DNA from: CAZHTS01 sp964535315
GTDB taxonomy: Bacteria; Chloroflexota; Anaerolineae; Anaerolineales; Anaerolineaceae
Reading direction: 5' to 3'
DNA: 26,969 nt
NCBI GenBank assembly: GCA_964535315.1
Contig: CAZHTS010000063.1
Coordinates: 1 to 26,969 of the forward strand
A program made the translations under genes and the position numbers. Positions 9,353 to 16,161 of the stretch are shown piece after piece; position 1 is the first letter of the stretch; every line of letters begins with the position of its first letter. The notes beneath the pieces are model-generated. The model was not told the origin of the DNA and did not search any database. It saw only the letters and a program-made list of their open reading frames with translations.

Positions 9353-9399
9353 TCCTCCCAGACCAGGATCGATGCAAAAACCTGACCTCGATTATAGCA
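9353..9399 (-). promoter_or_regulatory. extended -10 promoter and Shine-Dalgarno of the WD40 lipoprotein gene
   Basis: On the minus strand TGCTATAAT (9391-9399) is a perfect extended -10 element; no -35 match is seen, which is acceptable for this promoter type. Transcription would begin near 9384, giving a leader of about 38 nt that contains GGGAGGA (9353-9359), six bases before the start codon. Confidence 0.6.
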
Positions 9400-9408
9400 T
9401 CGATCCCG

Positions 9409-9424
9409 GCCGGGGGCGCCCGGC
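9409..9424 (-). terminator. GC hairpin just after the flavoprotein gene, possible terminator
   Basis: GCCGGG and CCCGGC form a six-pair stem around a four-base loop, beginning eight bases after the flavoprotein stop and ending ten bases before the -10 of the next gene. On the minus strand there is no T tract after the stem; the T run lies on the plus-strand side. It may end or stabilise the flavoprotein mRNA, but it is not a canonical intrinsic terminator. Confidence 0.3.
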
Positions 9425-9431
9425 GGCCTTT

Positions 9432-10823
9432 TTACTCCTTCTGGCCGGCCTGCTCCACCACCCGCTTGAGCGGCTGGATCATCTGGCGGGTCATCTCACG
9501 CTGAAAGCCGCGCCGCAGCGGCGGAATCTTCAACAACGGGATGGCGACGGCGTTCATCAACCCGGAACGGATGTCCCGCTGCGGGAAGGTGTCGTAGACA
9601 CCCAGGCGGGTGTAGGCGCGGTGGTCGGCCTGGAAAACCGTACGCAGGCGGCCCCAGACGTCGTCGCGGAAGATCTTCAGCCCACCCACACCCAGGAAAG
9701 TGGCCGGACGGATATAACCGCTGCGGGCATAGTCCAGCGCCCGGGCCATCAGCTCATCCAATACAGCATCGATGTCCGCCGGCTGACCGTATTCGTCGCT
9801 GGCAAAACCAACCACGTTGCCCATCTGAACCTCGCCGTATCCTTGCAAAATCTGGCGCAAATTGGAGACCTGGCTCAACGGCCCGGAAAGGACATAGGCC
9901 ACCTGTTTGCCTCGCAAAGTGGGCGTGTGGGTATTGAAGAACGAGCGATCGAAAAATGCCTTCCACCGCCAGGACAGGTAACGATCGGCGATCTCACCGG
10001 CGTAGACCAGGATATCCGCCGTCATCACCTGGCTGCGATAAAAATCGATGAAATCGTCTTTGCCTTCAAAAGCGCAGTGGTTGGCGATGCCACAGCGCAG
10101 GCAGCCCAGACAACTGGAACTCATCTTTAAATCGTTCAGGTCAAAGACTGTCACCGGCCCGGAAAAGGACGCCGCACAGCGCGCCACCATCTGCGCCAGG
10201 TTACTGCCCGGCCGGGCGTCGTGCAGGATCAACACCTTCTTGTCGGCGCTGGGCGCTGCCGCCGGCAGGGGCCCGCTGCGATAGGTGAAATCGCGCACGG
10301 CGAGCGGCGCATACTGGCGCTGCGCCGGGGCGCGCTTTTCGATGGCGTTGAAAAAGTGCGTCCCAAACGCCGCCAGCGCCTCACGCCCCTCCGCCTTGAA
10401 CAGATCCGACATGTCCGGCGAAAACGACTCGACAAAGCGCATTCCCAGATCGTCACAAATGCCGTGCACATAATTGTGCGCCGTGTGATCGAAAAAATGG
10501 ATCGAGGTCGAAAGCGCCGCAGCGTACTTACCGGCAAATGCATCCTGCACCCCGCGCGCAAAGATCAGCTCGATAAACCGCTTGTAGTGGGCGTGGACAA
10601 GCAGGAAGTAGAGCGGAAAGGCCCACAATACGCCATCCGCCTGGCGCACTGCAGCGATAATTTCGTCAAAGGCTGCCTGTTCGCGCTCGATGCGTTGGAT
10701 CTGCTGGGCGATAGGGTAGAAAACAAACTCACACTGCGGGTTGAGCTTTTGCAAATACGCCACGTATTGCATCGTGACACTGATTTCGCCCTTGGGGCTG
10801 CCGTTGAGCACAACGATTTTCAT
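9432..10823 (-). CDS. tandem flavodoxin-fold NAD(P)H-dependent oxidoreductase with a Cys cluster
   Basis: A 463-residue cytoplasmic protein made of two flavodoxin-like domains. The first (about 1-170) opens with the FMN phosphate loop NGSPKG and has WAFPLYFLLVHAHYKRFIE, as in NADPH-dependent FMN reductases. The second (about 195-400) restarts with KKVLILHDARPGSN and carries Cys238-x2-Cys241-x2-Cys244-x5-Cys250, like the cysteine motif of iron-sulfur flavoproteins and related FMN reductases. It probably reduces a quinone, aromatic or other electrophile with NAD(P)H, but the substrate is not readable. The C-terminal tail (about 400-463, with RSGLMNAVAIPLLKIPPLRRGF) is basic. ATG 10823 has TAAGGAG six bases upstream. 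It lies 67 bp after the PadR gene on the same strand, and a PadR-type box stands between them, so it is the likely PadR target. Confidence 0.8.
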   Translation of the reverse strand: MKIVVLNGSPKGEISVTMQYVAYLQKLNPQCEFVFYPIAQQIQRIEREQAAFDEIIAAVRQADGVLWAFPLYFLLVHAHYKRFIELIFARGVQDAFAGKYAAALSTSIHFFDHTAHNYVHGICDDLGMRFVESFSPDMSDLFKAEGREALAAFGTHFFNAIEKRAPAQRQYAPLAVRDFTYRSGPLPAAAPSADKKVLILHDARPGSNLAQMVARCAASFSGPVTVFDLNDLKMSSSCLGCLRCGIANHCAFEGKDDFIDFYRSQVMTADILVYAGEIADRYLSWRWKAFFDRSFFNTHTPTLRGKQVAYVLSGPLSQVSNLRQILQGYGEVQMGNVVGFASDEYGQPADIDAVLDELMARALDYARSGYIRPATFLGVGGLKIFRDDVWGRLRTVFQADHRAYTRLGVYDTFPQRDIRSGLMNAVAIPLLKIPPLRRGFQREMTRQMIQPLKRVVEQAGQKE

Positions 10824-10856
10824 GAGAAACTCCTTACTTTATACGAAAATACAAAC

Positions 10857-10872
10857 ATGTAAAAATTGACAT
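10857..10872. promoter_or_regulatory. PadR-type operator box in front of the flavoprotein gene
   Basis: On the minus strand this reads ATGTCAATTTTTACAT, an ATGT-N8-ACAT inverted repeat of the kind bound by PadR-family repressors. It differs at only two of 16 positions from one of the boxes at the padR promoter. It lies 33-49 bp before the flavoprotein start codon. I could not place a convincing -35/-10 pair here; TATAAA at 10838-10843 (minus strand) is very close to the Shine-Dalgarno sequence. Confidence 0.6.
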
Positions 10873-10873
10873 G

Positions 10874-10900
10874 CCTGGGACAAAAAAAATTTACCCCAGG
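10874..10900 (-). other. hairpin spanning the padR stop codon
   Basis: CCTGGG (10895-10900 on the minus strand, the last padR codons) can pair with CCCAGG (10874-10879), leaving a 15-base loop that holds the TAA stop and an eight-T run. The T run lies in the loop instead of after the stem, so this is not a standard terminator. It could shape read-through from padR into the flavoprotein gene. Confidence 0.3.
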
Positions 10901-11436
10901 CTGGCGATCGTGCGCAGCGTCTCCTCCAGCCACTCGAGGTACATGGTCTCGTAACGAATCCCCATGTCCAGGGTAAGGCCCCAGAAAGCCTGGTCGCGGC
11001 GCAGTTCTGGCGGCAGCGGCATGCATTTTTCCTTTTCCAGCATCACCCGGTAGGTCGCCAGTTTTTGCTGGTGAAGCTGGCGCTGCAACAGCAGTTCGCC
11101 GGTCACCTCCTGCGGGTCGCGGTTGGCAGAGAAAAACAGGTGCAAGAGCAAATCTTCTTTGATCGAGGTCATTTCCAGCAGCGGCTGCGCCAGCCAGCGC
11201 TTCAGCATCTCGCGCCCGGCTTCATTCAAGGTATACAGGCGCCGGCTGGGCTGACCTTCTTCCTGGATGTATTGTGAAGATACCAGCCCGTCGCGTTCCA
11301 TCTGGCGCAGGGTGGTGTAAATCTGGCTGTGATGAGCGTGCCAGAAATGCGCCGTGGAATTGTCGATGAGCTGCTTCAACTCATAACCGGTCATTGGCTT
11401 GTAATTCAAAAAGCCCAACAAGATATACTGGATCAT
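10891..11436 (-). CDS. PadR-family transcriptional repressor
   Basis: A 181-residue DNA-binding regulator. Residues 1-80 form the PadR winged helix (MIQYILLGFLNYKPMTGYELKQ, then SQIYTTLRQMERDGLV and a wing with PSRRLYTLNEAGRE). The rest is the alpha-helical C-terminal dimerisation domain of the Vir_Act_alpha_C type. PadR proteins usually repress their own gene and a neighbouring detoxification or efflux gene until an aromatic or drug-like ligand binds. Three matching operator boxes in and beside this gene support that here. The frame can be read from a TTG at 11463, but ATG 11436 is preferred: it begins the conserved fold and is where the strong promoter would start transcription, so the mRNA appears leaderless. 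The flavoprotein gene follows after 67 bp. Confidence 0.88.
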   Translation of the reverse strand: MIQYILLGFLNYKPMTGYELKQLIDNSTAHFWHAHHSQIYTTLRQMERDGLVSSQYIQEEGQPSRRLYTLNEAGREMLKRWLAQPLLEMTSIKEDLLLHLFFSANRDPQEVTGELLLQRQLHQQKLATYRVMLEKEKCMPLPPELRRDQAFWGLTLDMGIRYETMYLEWLEETLRTIASLG

Positions 11437-11442
11437 GCCCCC

Positions 11443-11471
11443 AGTATATTCGCCTTTGCCCAATATGTCAA
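11443..11471 (-). promoter_or_regulatory. padR promoter giving an apparently leaderless mRNA
   Basis: On the minus strand there is TTGACA (11466-11471), a 17-bp spacer and TATACT (11443-11448). The seventh base after the -10 is the A of ATG 11436, so transcription should start at or next to the start codon. The TTGACA lies inside the first of the two tandem PadR boxes. Confidence 0.7.
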
Positions 11472-11496
11472 TAGTTACATATGTAAATATTTACAT
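11465..11496. promoter_or_regulatory. two abutting PadR-type operator boxes at the padR promoter
   Basis: Box A is ATGTCAATAGTTACAT (11465-11480) and box B is ATGTAAATATTTACAT (11481-11496). Each is ATGT-N8-ACAT and they touch without a gap, a 16-bp period. Box B is the core of a perfect 20-bp palindrome (11479-11498). Box A covers the -35 hexamer of padR, so bound PadR would block its own transcription. Repeats and spacing are seen directly; binding is inferred from the family. Confidence 0.7.
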
Positions 11497-11543
11497 ATCA
11501 AAAGCAAACGGAGCGCCTGTACCCCATTACGGCATAGATGCTT

Positions 11544-11549
11544 TATAAT
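11544..11549 (+). promoter_or_regulatory. candidate -10 element of the homoserine dehydrogenase gene
   Basis: A perfect TATAAT lies 51 bp before ATG 11601 in the short divergent region shared with padR. No good -35 is seen at 16-18 bp. The PadR boxes are about 50 bp further upstream, so control of this gene by PadR is not obvious. Confidence 0.4.
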
Positions 11550-11600
11550 TATGGACGGCCTGATCCTGTCGGTCATCCCCCATTCCACAAGAGGTCTTCT

Positions 11601-12635
11601 ATGCATACCTATCGCCTGGCAATCATCGGCTTTGGCAATGTCGGCCAGGGCTTCGCCCACATCCTGCGCCAACGTCACGCCGCCTTATGCGAGCAGTTCG
11701 GCGCCGATTTCCGCATCGTGGCCATCTGTGACCTGCTCAAAGGCAGCCTGTATCATCCCGACGGGCTCGACCCGGCCACCCTGCTGGACGCCGTCCAACA
11801 GACCGGCAGCCTGGAAAGCGTCGCCGCCTCCCAGAGCGGCTGGGACGTCGTGCGCACCATCCGCGACCCCAACGTCGACGTGGTGGTCGAACTGAGTTAC
11901 ACCGATCTCAAGACCGGCGAACCGGCGCTGACCCACGTGCGCGCCGCCATCGAAGCCGGCAAGCACGTCGTCACCACCAACAAGGGCCCGGTGGCCCTGC
12001 GCTACCCCGAACTCAGCGCCCTGGCCCGCTGCCACAACGTCGAACTGGGGGTGGAAGGCACCGTCATGAGCGGCACGCCTTCGCTGCGCCTGGGGATGGA
12101 ACTGCTCGCCGCCGCCGGCGTCACCCGCATCCAGGGCATCCTCAACGGCACCACCAACTATATCCTGACCCAGATGGAAGCCGGCGCCAGCTACAATGCA
12201 GCCCTGGCGGAAGCCCAGGCGCAGGGCTACGCCGAGGCCGATCCCAGCGGCGACGTGGAAGGCTACGACGCCGCCGGCAAGGTGGTCATCCTCGCCAACC
12301 TGCTGATGGGCGCCTGCCTGACGATGGCCGACGTCAACCGCACCGGCATCACCGCCCTGACCGGCGAAGACATCAGCGCCGCCCGCACCGCCGGCAAACG
12401 CTGGAAGCTGATCGGCCAGGTGGAAAACGACGGCGGCAAGATCACCGCCAGCGTACGCCCCACCCGCCTGCCCATCAGCCACCCGCTGGCCAACGTGAGC
12501 GGCGTGACCAACGCCATCACCTACACCACCGATCTGTTAGGCGACGTGACCCTCATTGGCCCGGGCGCCGGGCGCCTGCAAACCGGCTACGCCGTGCTGG
12601 GCGATCTGCTGGCCCTGCATCGCAAAACGGCCTGA
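11601..12635 (+). CDS. hom: homoserine dehydrogenase, short form without ACT domain
   Basis: A 344-residue NAD(P)H-dependent oxidoreductase that would convert aspartate semialdehyde to homoserine on the route to threonine and methionine. It has an N-terminal Rossmann motif GFGNVG (10-15), the segment AGKHVVTTNKGPVAL, GTVMSGTPSL, the RIQGILNGTTNYIL motif, and the family signature around AQGYAEADPSGDVEGYDAAGK. It ends after the catalytic domain, so the C-terminal ACT domain that gives threonine feedback in longer homologues is absent. ATG 11601 follows GAGG (11591-11594) with six bases between; the frame extends upstream without such support. It stands alone on the plus strand, between the divergent padR and the convergent GH32 gene (4 bp between stops). 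A related NAD-dependent dehydrogenase of the same fold is the main alternative. Confidence 0.85.
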   Translation: MHTYRLAIIGFGNVGQGFAHILRQRHAALCEQFGADFRIVAICDLLKGSLYHPDGLDPATLLDAVQQTGSLESVAASQSGWDVVRTIRDPNVDVVVELSYTDLKTGEPALTHVRAAIEAGKHVVTTNKGPVALRYPELSALARCHNVELGVEGTVMSGTPSLRLGMELLAAAGVTRIQGILNGTTNYILTQMEAGASYNAALAEAQAQGYAEADPSGDVEGYDAAGKVVILANLLMGACLTMADVNRTGITALTGEDISAARTAGKRWKLIGQVENDGGKITASVRPTRLPISHPLANVSGVTNAITYTTDLLGDVTLIGPGAGRLQTGYAVLGDLLALHRKTA

Positions 12636-12639
12636 GCGG

Positions 12640-14070
12640 CTACAGACCCAACGACCACGCCTGAACCCGGGGAGCGCACAGCGCTCCCCGCGCCGTATAG
12701 ACGCCCCACCAGCCCGGCCCACCGCCGGCCGGGTAGATGCGCGTCGAGAGCGAAACCCGCCCGGCGAGAAACACCTCCAGCGCCGAACCGTCCACAAAAA
12801 TGCGCACCTCCGCCGCGGGCGGCAGGTCCTGCGGCAGATCGACCGTCTCCAGCAGCAGCGGTTCGCCCAGCGTGCCGGGCGTCAGGCGCAGCAGCGCCAG
12901 CCGTCGCAGCGCCGGGTTGATCTCCACCCGGTAGCCCTGCTCCCCATCCGGGCTGCAGGCCAGCAGGACGCTGGCAGCCATCCCCGACGACAGGTCCAGC
13001 GTCAGGCATACCTCGGCCTGAGCCGGCAAAACGCCCAACAAAACCGCCGCCGCCCCCGGCGAAGATTGCGAGCGCCCGCACAGCGTTTCCCCTTCCAGCG
13101 ACCAGTTCCCCAGCCAGGGGTGCAGTTCGAGCGGCAGGCGTTGTTTGCGCAGGTGCAGCACTTCCGCCACCGGGCCGGCAAACAGCCGCCCACCGGCATC
13201 CATATTCAACTGGCGCGGCAGGGCCAACACCCCCCCCCAACTCCACGGGCTGGCATCGTCCGCCTGACGGCGGCTGCTGAGAAAGCCAAAACAAATCCGC
13301 CGTCCGGCGCCATCCAGCAGCGTCTTAGCGGCATAAAAGCGAAAACCGTCCATCTGCGCCGGCGAGGCCGGCAGCCAGTCGCCCGACGCCGCCCGGCGTC
13401 GCACCTGTACGCCAAAATCCGAATACAGCAGCACCCGTTGCCCATCCAGGTCAAAATAATCCGGGCATTCCATTTTCTGCGCATCGCCGGGCGCATACAA
13501 CATCTCCAGCCCATGCCAGCGGCTGAGATCCGCAGAAACAGCCGCAGCGATCAGCCCGCTCCAACACGCCGGCGCCCCCGGCGCTTCGGCGGTCAGGGCC
13601 ATGCCAAAACCGCCCTGCGCTGCCGGGTACACGCACGGGTCGCGCCAGGCCGAGCGCAGCGCACTGGCAAAAGGCGCCTGCGCCGCCAGCAGCGGGTTGG
13701 CCGCGTCTTTCTGCCAGTGCAGCAGATCGCGGCTGGAAGCGTGACAGATGGTCTGCCGGCCCCCATCCGGCTCCGCACAGCCGGTATAGAAGATATGAAA
13801 CACCCCATCCTGCGCCAGCACCGAACCGGTCCAGCAGCCGCAGGCGTCCACGCCGCCCGCTTCAGGCGCCAGCGCGTCCGGCAGCACCTCCCAATGCAGC
13901 AGATCGTGGCTGCGGATGTGTCCCCAGTGCATGCGGTTGAAATCCAGCCCACCGGGCGAATACTGAAAAAAGAGATGATATTCACCTTGCCAGTAAAACG
14001 GGATCGGGTCGCCAAACAAGCCGGTGGCAGGGAAGAAGTGATAGTGAGGCAGTGCGCTTGCGTTTGTCAT
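12640..14070 (-). CDS. glycoside hydrolase family 32 beta-fructosidase, intracellular, divergent type
   Basis: A 476-residue enzyme expected to release fructose from sucrose or fructo-oligosaccharides. The five-bladed GH32 domain shows the nucleophile in GLFGDPIPFYW (Asp21), followed by GEYHLFFQYSP, the transition-state stabiliser in WRDP (Asp144) and the general acid/base in MECPDYF (Glu201). The C-terminal beta-sandwich (about 330-476) carries VRIFVDGSALEVF and STRIYPAG, as in other GH32 proteins. The nucleophile segment is GDPIP where classical invertases have NDPNG, so it belongs to a divergent clade and its substrate is uncertain. There is no signal peptide: it acts after import by the transporter encoded just upstream. 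Its ATG follows directly on the permease stop (TAAATG), with AAAGG upstream, implying translational coupling. A run of nine Gs lies within the gene (13230-13238). Confidence 0.88.
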   Translation of the reverse strand: MTNASALPHYHFFPATGLFGDPIPFYWQGEYHLFFQYSPGGLDFNRMHWGHIRSHDLLHWEVLPDALAPEAGGVDACGCWTGSVLAQDGVFHIFYTGCAEPDGGRQTICHASSRDLLHWQKDAANPLLAAQAPFASALRSAWRDPCVYPAAQGGFGMALTAEAPGAPACWSGLIAAAVSADLSRWHGLEMLYAPGDAQKMECPDYFDLDGQRVLLYSDFGVQVRRRAASGDWLPASPAQMDGFRFYAAKTLLDGAGRRICFGFLSSRRQADDASPWSWGGVLALPRQLNMDAGGRLFAGPVAEVLHLRKQRLPLELHPWLGNWSLEGETLCGRSQSSPGAAAVLLGVLPAQAEVCLTLDLSSGMAASVLLACSPDGEQGYRVEINPALRRLALLRLTPGTLGEPLLLETVDLPQDLPPAAEVRIFVDGSALEVFLAGRVSLSTRIYPAGGGPGWWGVYTARGALCAPRVQAWSLGL

Positions 14071-14982
14071 TTAACCTTTGATCCCTGTAGAAGCCACGCT
14101 TTGAATAAACCACCGCTGAAAAACCAGGAAGAAAATCAAAGCCGGAATGGTGATCAACGAAGCAAACGTCAGGATCGGTCCCCAACGCACGTCGATCACA
14201 TATAAAGAAGTGATCCCCACCGTCAGCGGGCGGAACTGCTCGGTGCGGGTGGCCATCAGCGGCCACAGATACGAACTCCACAGCGCCAGCGCCTGCAGGA
14301 TGGCGGTGGTGGCAAACACCGGCCGCGAGAGCGGCACCGTTACCAGCGCATAAATCTGGAACGGGCTGGCGCCGTCGATCATCGCCGCCTCGTCAAAATC
14401 CTTGGGGATGCCGATAAAGAACTGGTAAAACAGGTAAATTGAAAAGGCATCGGCGATAAACGGGATGATCTGTACCTGCAAGCTGTCTAACCAGCTGGTC
14501 GCCCCGCCAAACCAGGGGAACTCATTGACCATCACCAACATCGGCACCGCCACCGTCTCGAGCGGCACGATCGAAATGGCAATCACCACCGCCAGAATCC
14601 AACGCTTCCCCCACCAGCGCAGCCGCGCCAGCGCAAAAGCCAGCATGCTGTTCACCACCAGCCCGGCGCTGACCGTCAGCAGCACGACCAAAACCGAATT
14701 GCGCAAGTAAATGAAGAACGGTACGCGCCGGAACACGTAGGCGTAGTTATCCAGGTGCGGCTGGCGCGGAATGAAGGCCCATAATACCGTTTGCAGGTCA
14801 TCAAAAATCTGTTTCTCCTGCTTGAAAGACGAAACAAACATGACCACGAATGGAAAAAGAAAGAAAATGGCCAGCCCAATCAGGATGCCGTAATCCAGGA
14901 TCAGGAAGAACACCCGGCGCGCCATTCGTTTGCGGTGTTGGCGCTGATATTGTTGTTCGGCGGAAGATAGCTCAACCTGCAT
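14071..14982 (-). CDS. carbohydrate ABC transporter permease, MalG type
   Basis: A 303-residue inner-membrane subunit of a CUT1 sugar importer, with six predicted membrane helices after a basic cytosolic N-terminus (QYQRQHRKRMARR). The EAA loop that docks on the ATPase is clear: FDEAAMIDGASPFQIYALVTVPLSRP. FVSSFKQE after the first helix and the C-terminal FFLVFQRWFIQSV are typical of MalG-like proteins. The start lies 3 bp after the stop of the partner permease and the stop abuts the GH32 start, so the three are one transcript. No ATP-binding subunit is encoded in the window; such importers often share an MsmK/UgpC-type ATPase encoded elsewhere. Confidence 0.93.
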   Translation of the reverse strand: MQVELSSAEQQYQRQHRKRMARRVFFLILDYGILIGLAIFFLFPFVVMFVSSFKQEKQIFDDLQTVLWAFIPRQPHLDNYAYVFRRVPFFIYLRNSVLVVLLTVSAGLVVNSMLAFALARLRWWGKRWILAVVIAISIVPLETVAVPMLVMVNEFPWFGGATSWLDSLQVQIIPFIADAFSIYLFYQFFIGIPKDFDEAAMIDGASPFQIYALVTVPLSRPVFATTAILQALALWSSYLWPLMATRTEQFRPLTVGITSLYVIDVRWGPILTFASLITIPALIFFLVFQRWFIQSVASTGIKG

Positions 14983-14985
14983 CGT

Positions 14986-16077
14986 TTACTCCATCGCCAC
15001 TTCGGATTTCAAAATCGACTTCTGTAACAAGGCAATTGCCAGCACCATCAAGAAGAACACCACCGTGGTGGCCGAGGCATACCCCACCCGCTGCTGGCGA
15101 AAACCCTGGTTGACCACGTGATAGATGATCGTGGCGGTGGCGTCCGCCGGTCCGCCGTGCGTCATCACATCCACCTGGGTAAACAGGCGAAAGGCCAGGA
15201 TGGTGGTGCTGATCACTACAAAGATGGTGGTGTTGCGCAGTTGCGGAAAGGTCACGTAGCGAAAAAGCTGCCAGGTGTTGGCGCCATCAATGCGCGCCGC
15301 CTCGTACAACGCCTCGGGGATATCCTGCAGCCCGGCCAGGAAGATCACCATCTGGAAACCGGCCGCCTGCCAGGCCGACACCAGGATGATGGCCGGCAGC
15401 GCCGTGTCGGCATCGACCAGCCAGCGCAGCGGCTGGATCTGCCCAAACGAAATCGCCTTGAGGAACTGATTGATCAGCCCCTGGTCCGGGTTGTACAGAA
15501 AGGTCCACACCACCGCAATGACCGCCATCGAAGTGACCACCGGGCTGAAGAAAATGGTGCGAAACAGGGTGATGCCGCGCAGGCGCTGGTTGACCAGCAG
15601 CGCCATCACCAACGCCAGCCCGCCCTGAAACGGGACGATCACCAACACAAAAGTGAACGTATTGACCACCGCCTGCATAAAGGTCGGGTCTTTGGCGATC
15701 GCGGCGAACTGGCGTCCAAACAGGTTGAACTGAAACCACTCGCGGAAATCGGCCAGCCCCGGATCGCTGCGGATGAGGCCGCGTACCGAGGGATAAACCA
15801 CCGCCCCCCGCTCGTCGCGCTGCGGTTGGCCGGTCTGTGGGTCCAACTGCGCTTCGAGCGCCATGAAGCGCAAGGACAGCAGCCGGTCGTAATTCTGCAA
15901 GCCAACGAAGCGGGTCGGCAGCGGGGAAATCAGGCGCTTATCGGTAAAACTCCACTGCACCCCCAACGCCAGCGGAATGACGACGAACACGGTCAGTCCG
16001 ATGAGGGCCGGCAGGCTCATCAACCAGGCATATAGTACGGAACGACGGGCATAACGGGGAGAAGTTTTGATATTCAT
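14986..16077 (-). CDS. carbohydrate ABC transporter permease, MalF type, with an enlarged first external loop
   Basis: The second membrane subunit of the CUT1 importer, 363 residues. Six helices are predicted. The EAA loop reads PEALYEAARIDGANTWQLFRYVTFP. Between helix 1 (LMSLPALIGLTVFVVIPLAL) and helix 2 (about residue 140) there is a long external stretch of roughly 95 residues with DPQTGQPQRDERG, larger than in standard 290-300-residue homologues and possibly touching the binding protein. The start is uncertain: ATG 16077 has GAGGA only two bases upstream, while a GTG at 16086 in frame would add three residues. It follows the binding-protein gene after 84 bp that contain a strong hairpin. 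Confidence 0.9.
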   Translation of the reverse strand: MNIKTSPRYARRSVLYAWLMSLPALIGLTVFVVIPLALGVQWSFTDKRLISPLPTRFVGLQNYDRLLSLRFMALEAQLDPQTGQPQRDERGAVVYPSVRGLIRSDPGLADFREWFQFNLFGRQFAAIAKDPTFMQAVVNTFTFVLVIVPFQGGLALVMALLVNQRLRGITLFRTIFFSPVVTSMAVIAVVWTFLYNPDQGLINQFLKAISFGQIQPLRWLVDADTALPAIILVSAWQAAGFQMVIFLAGLQDIPEALYEAARIDGANTWQLFRYVTFPQLRNTTIFVVISTTILAFRLFTQVDVMTHGGPADATATIIYHVVNQGFRQQRVGYASATTVVFFLMVLAIALLQKSILKSEVAME

Positions 16078-16108
16078 CGTCCTCACAACAGCAAATCTGG
16101 GCCATCAG

Positions 16109-16142
16109 CCGGGGTACGGTGGTGGGCGCCGCCGTACCCCGG
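16109..16142 (-). other. strong hairpin between the binding-protein and permease genes
   Basis: CCGGGGTACGG (16109-16119) and CCGTACCCCGG (16132-16142) are exact inverted repeats: an 11-pair stem with a 12-base loop that can zip further by three or four pairs. It begins about 20 bp after the binding-protein stop. No T run follows on the transcribed strand, so it looks like a 3' stabiliser or attenuator that keeps binding-protein mRNA above permease mRNA, and not a full terminator. Confidence 0.6.
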
Positions 16143-16161
16143 AACGCTTTACAACAATTTA

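Noticed and set aside
12556..14205. 549-codon plus-strand open frame across the GH32 gene
   Set aside because: Antisense to a gene with full GH32 motifs. The translation is rich in Arg, Gln and Pro with no family signature, the usual shadow of GC-rich coding DNA.
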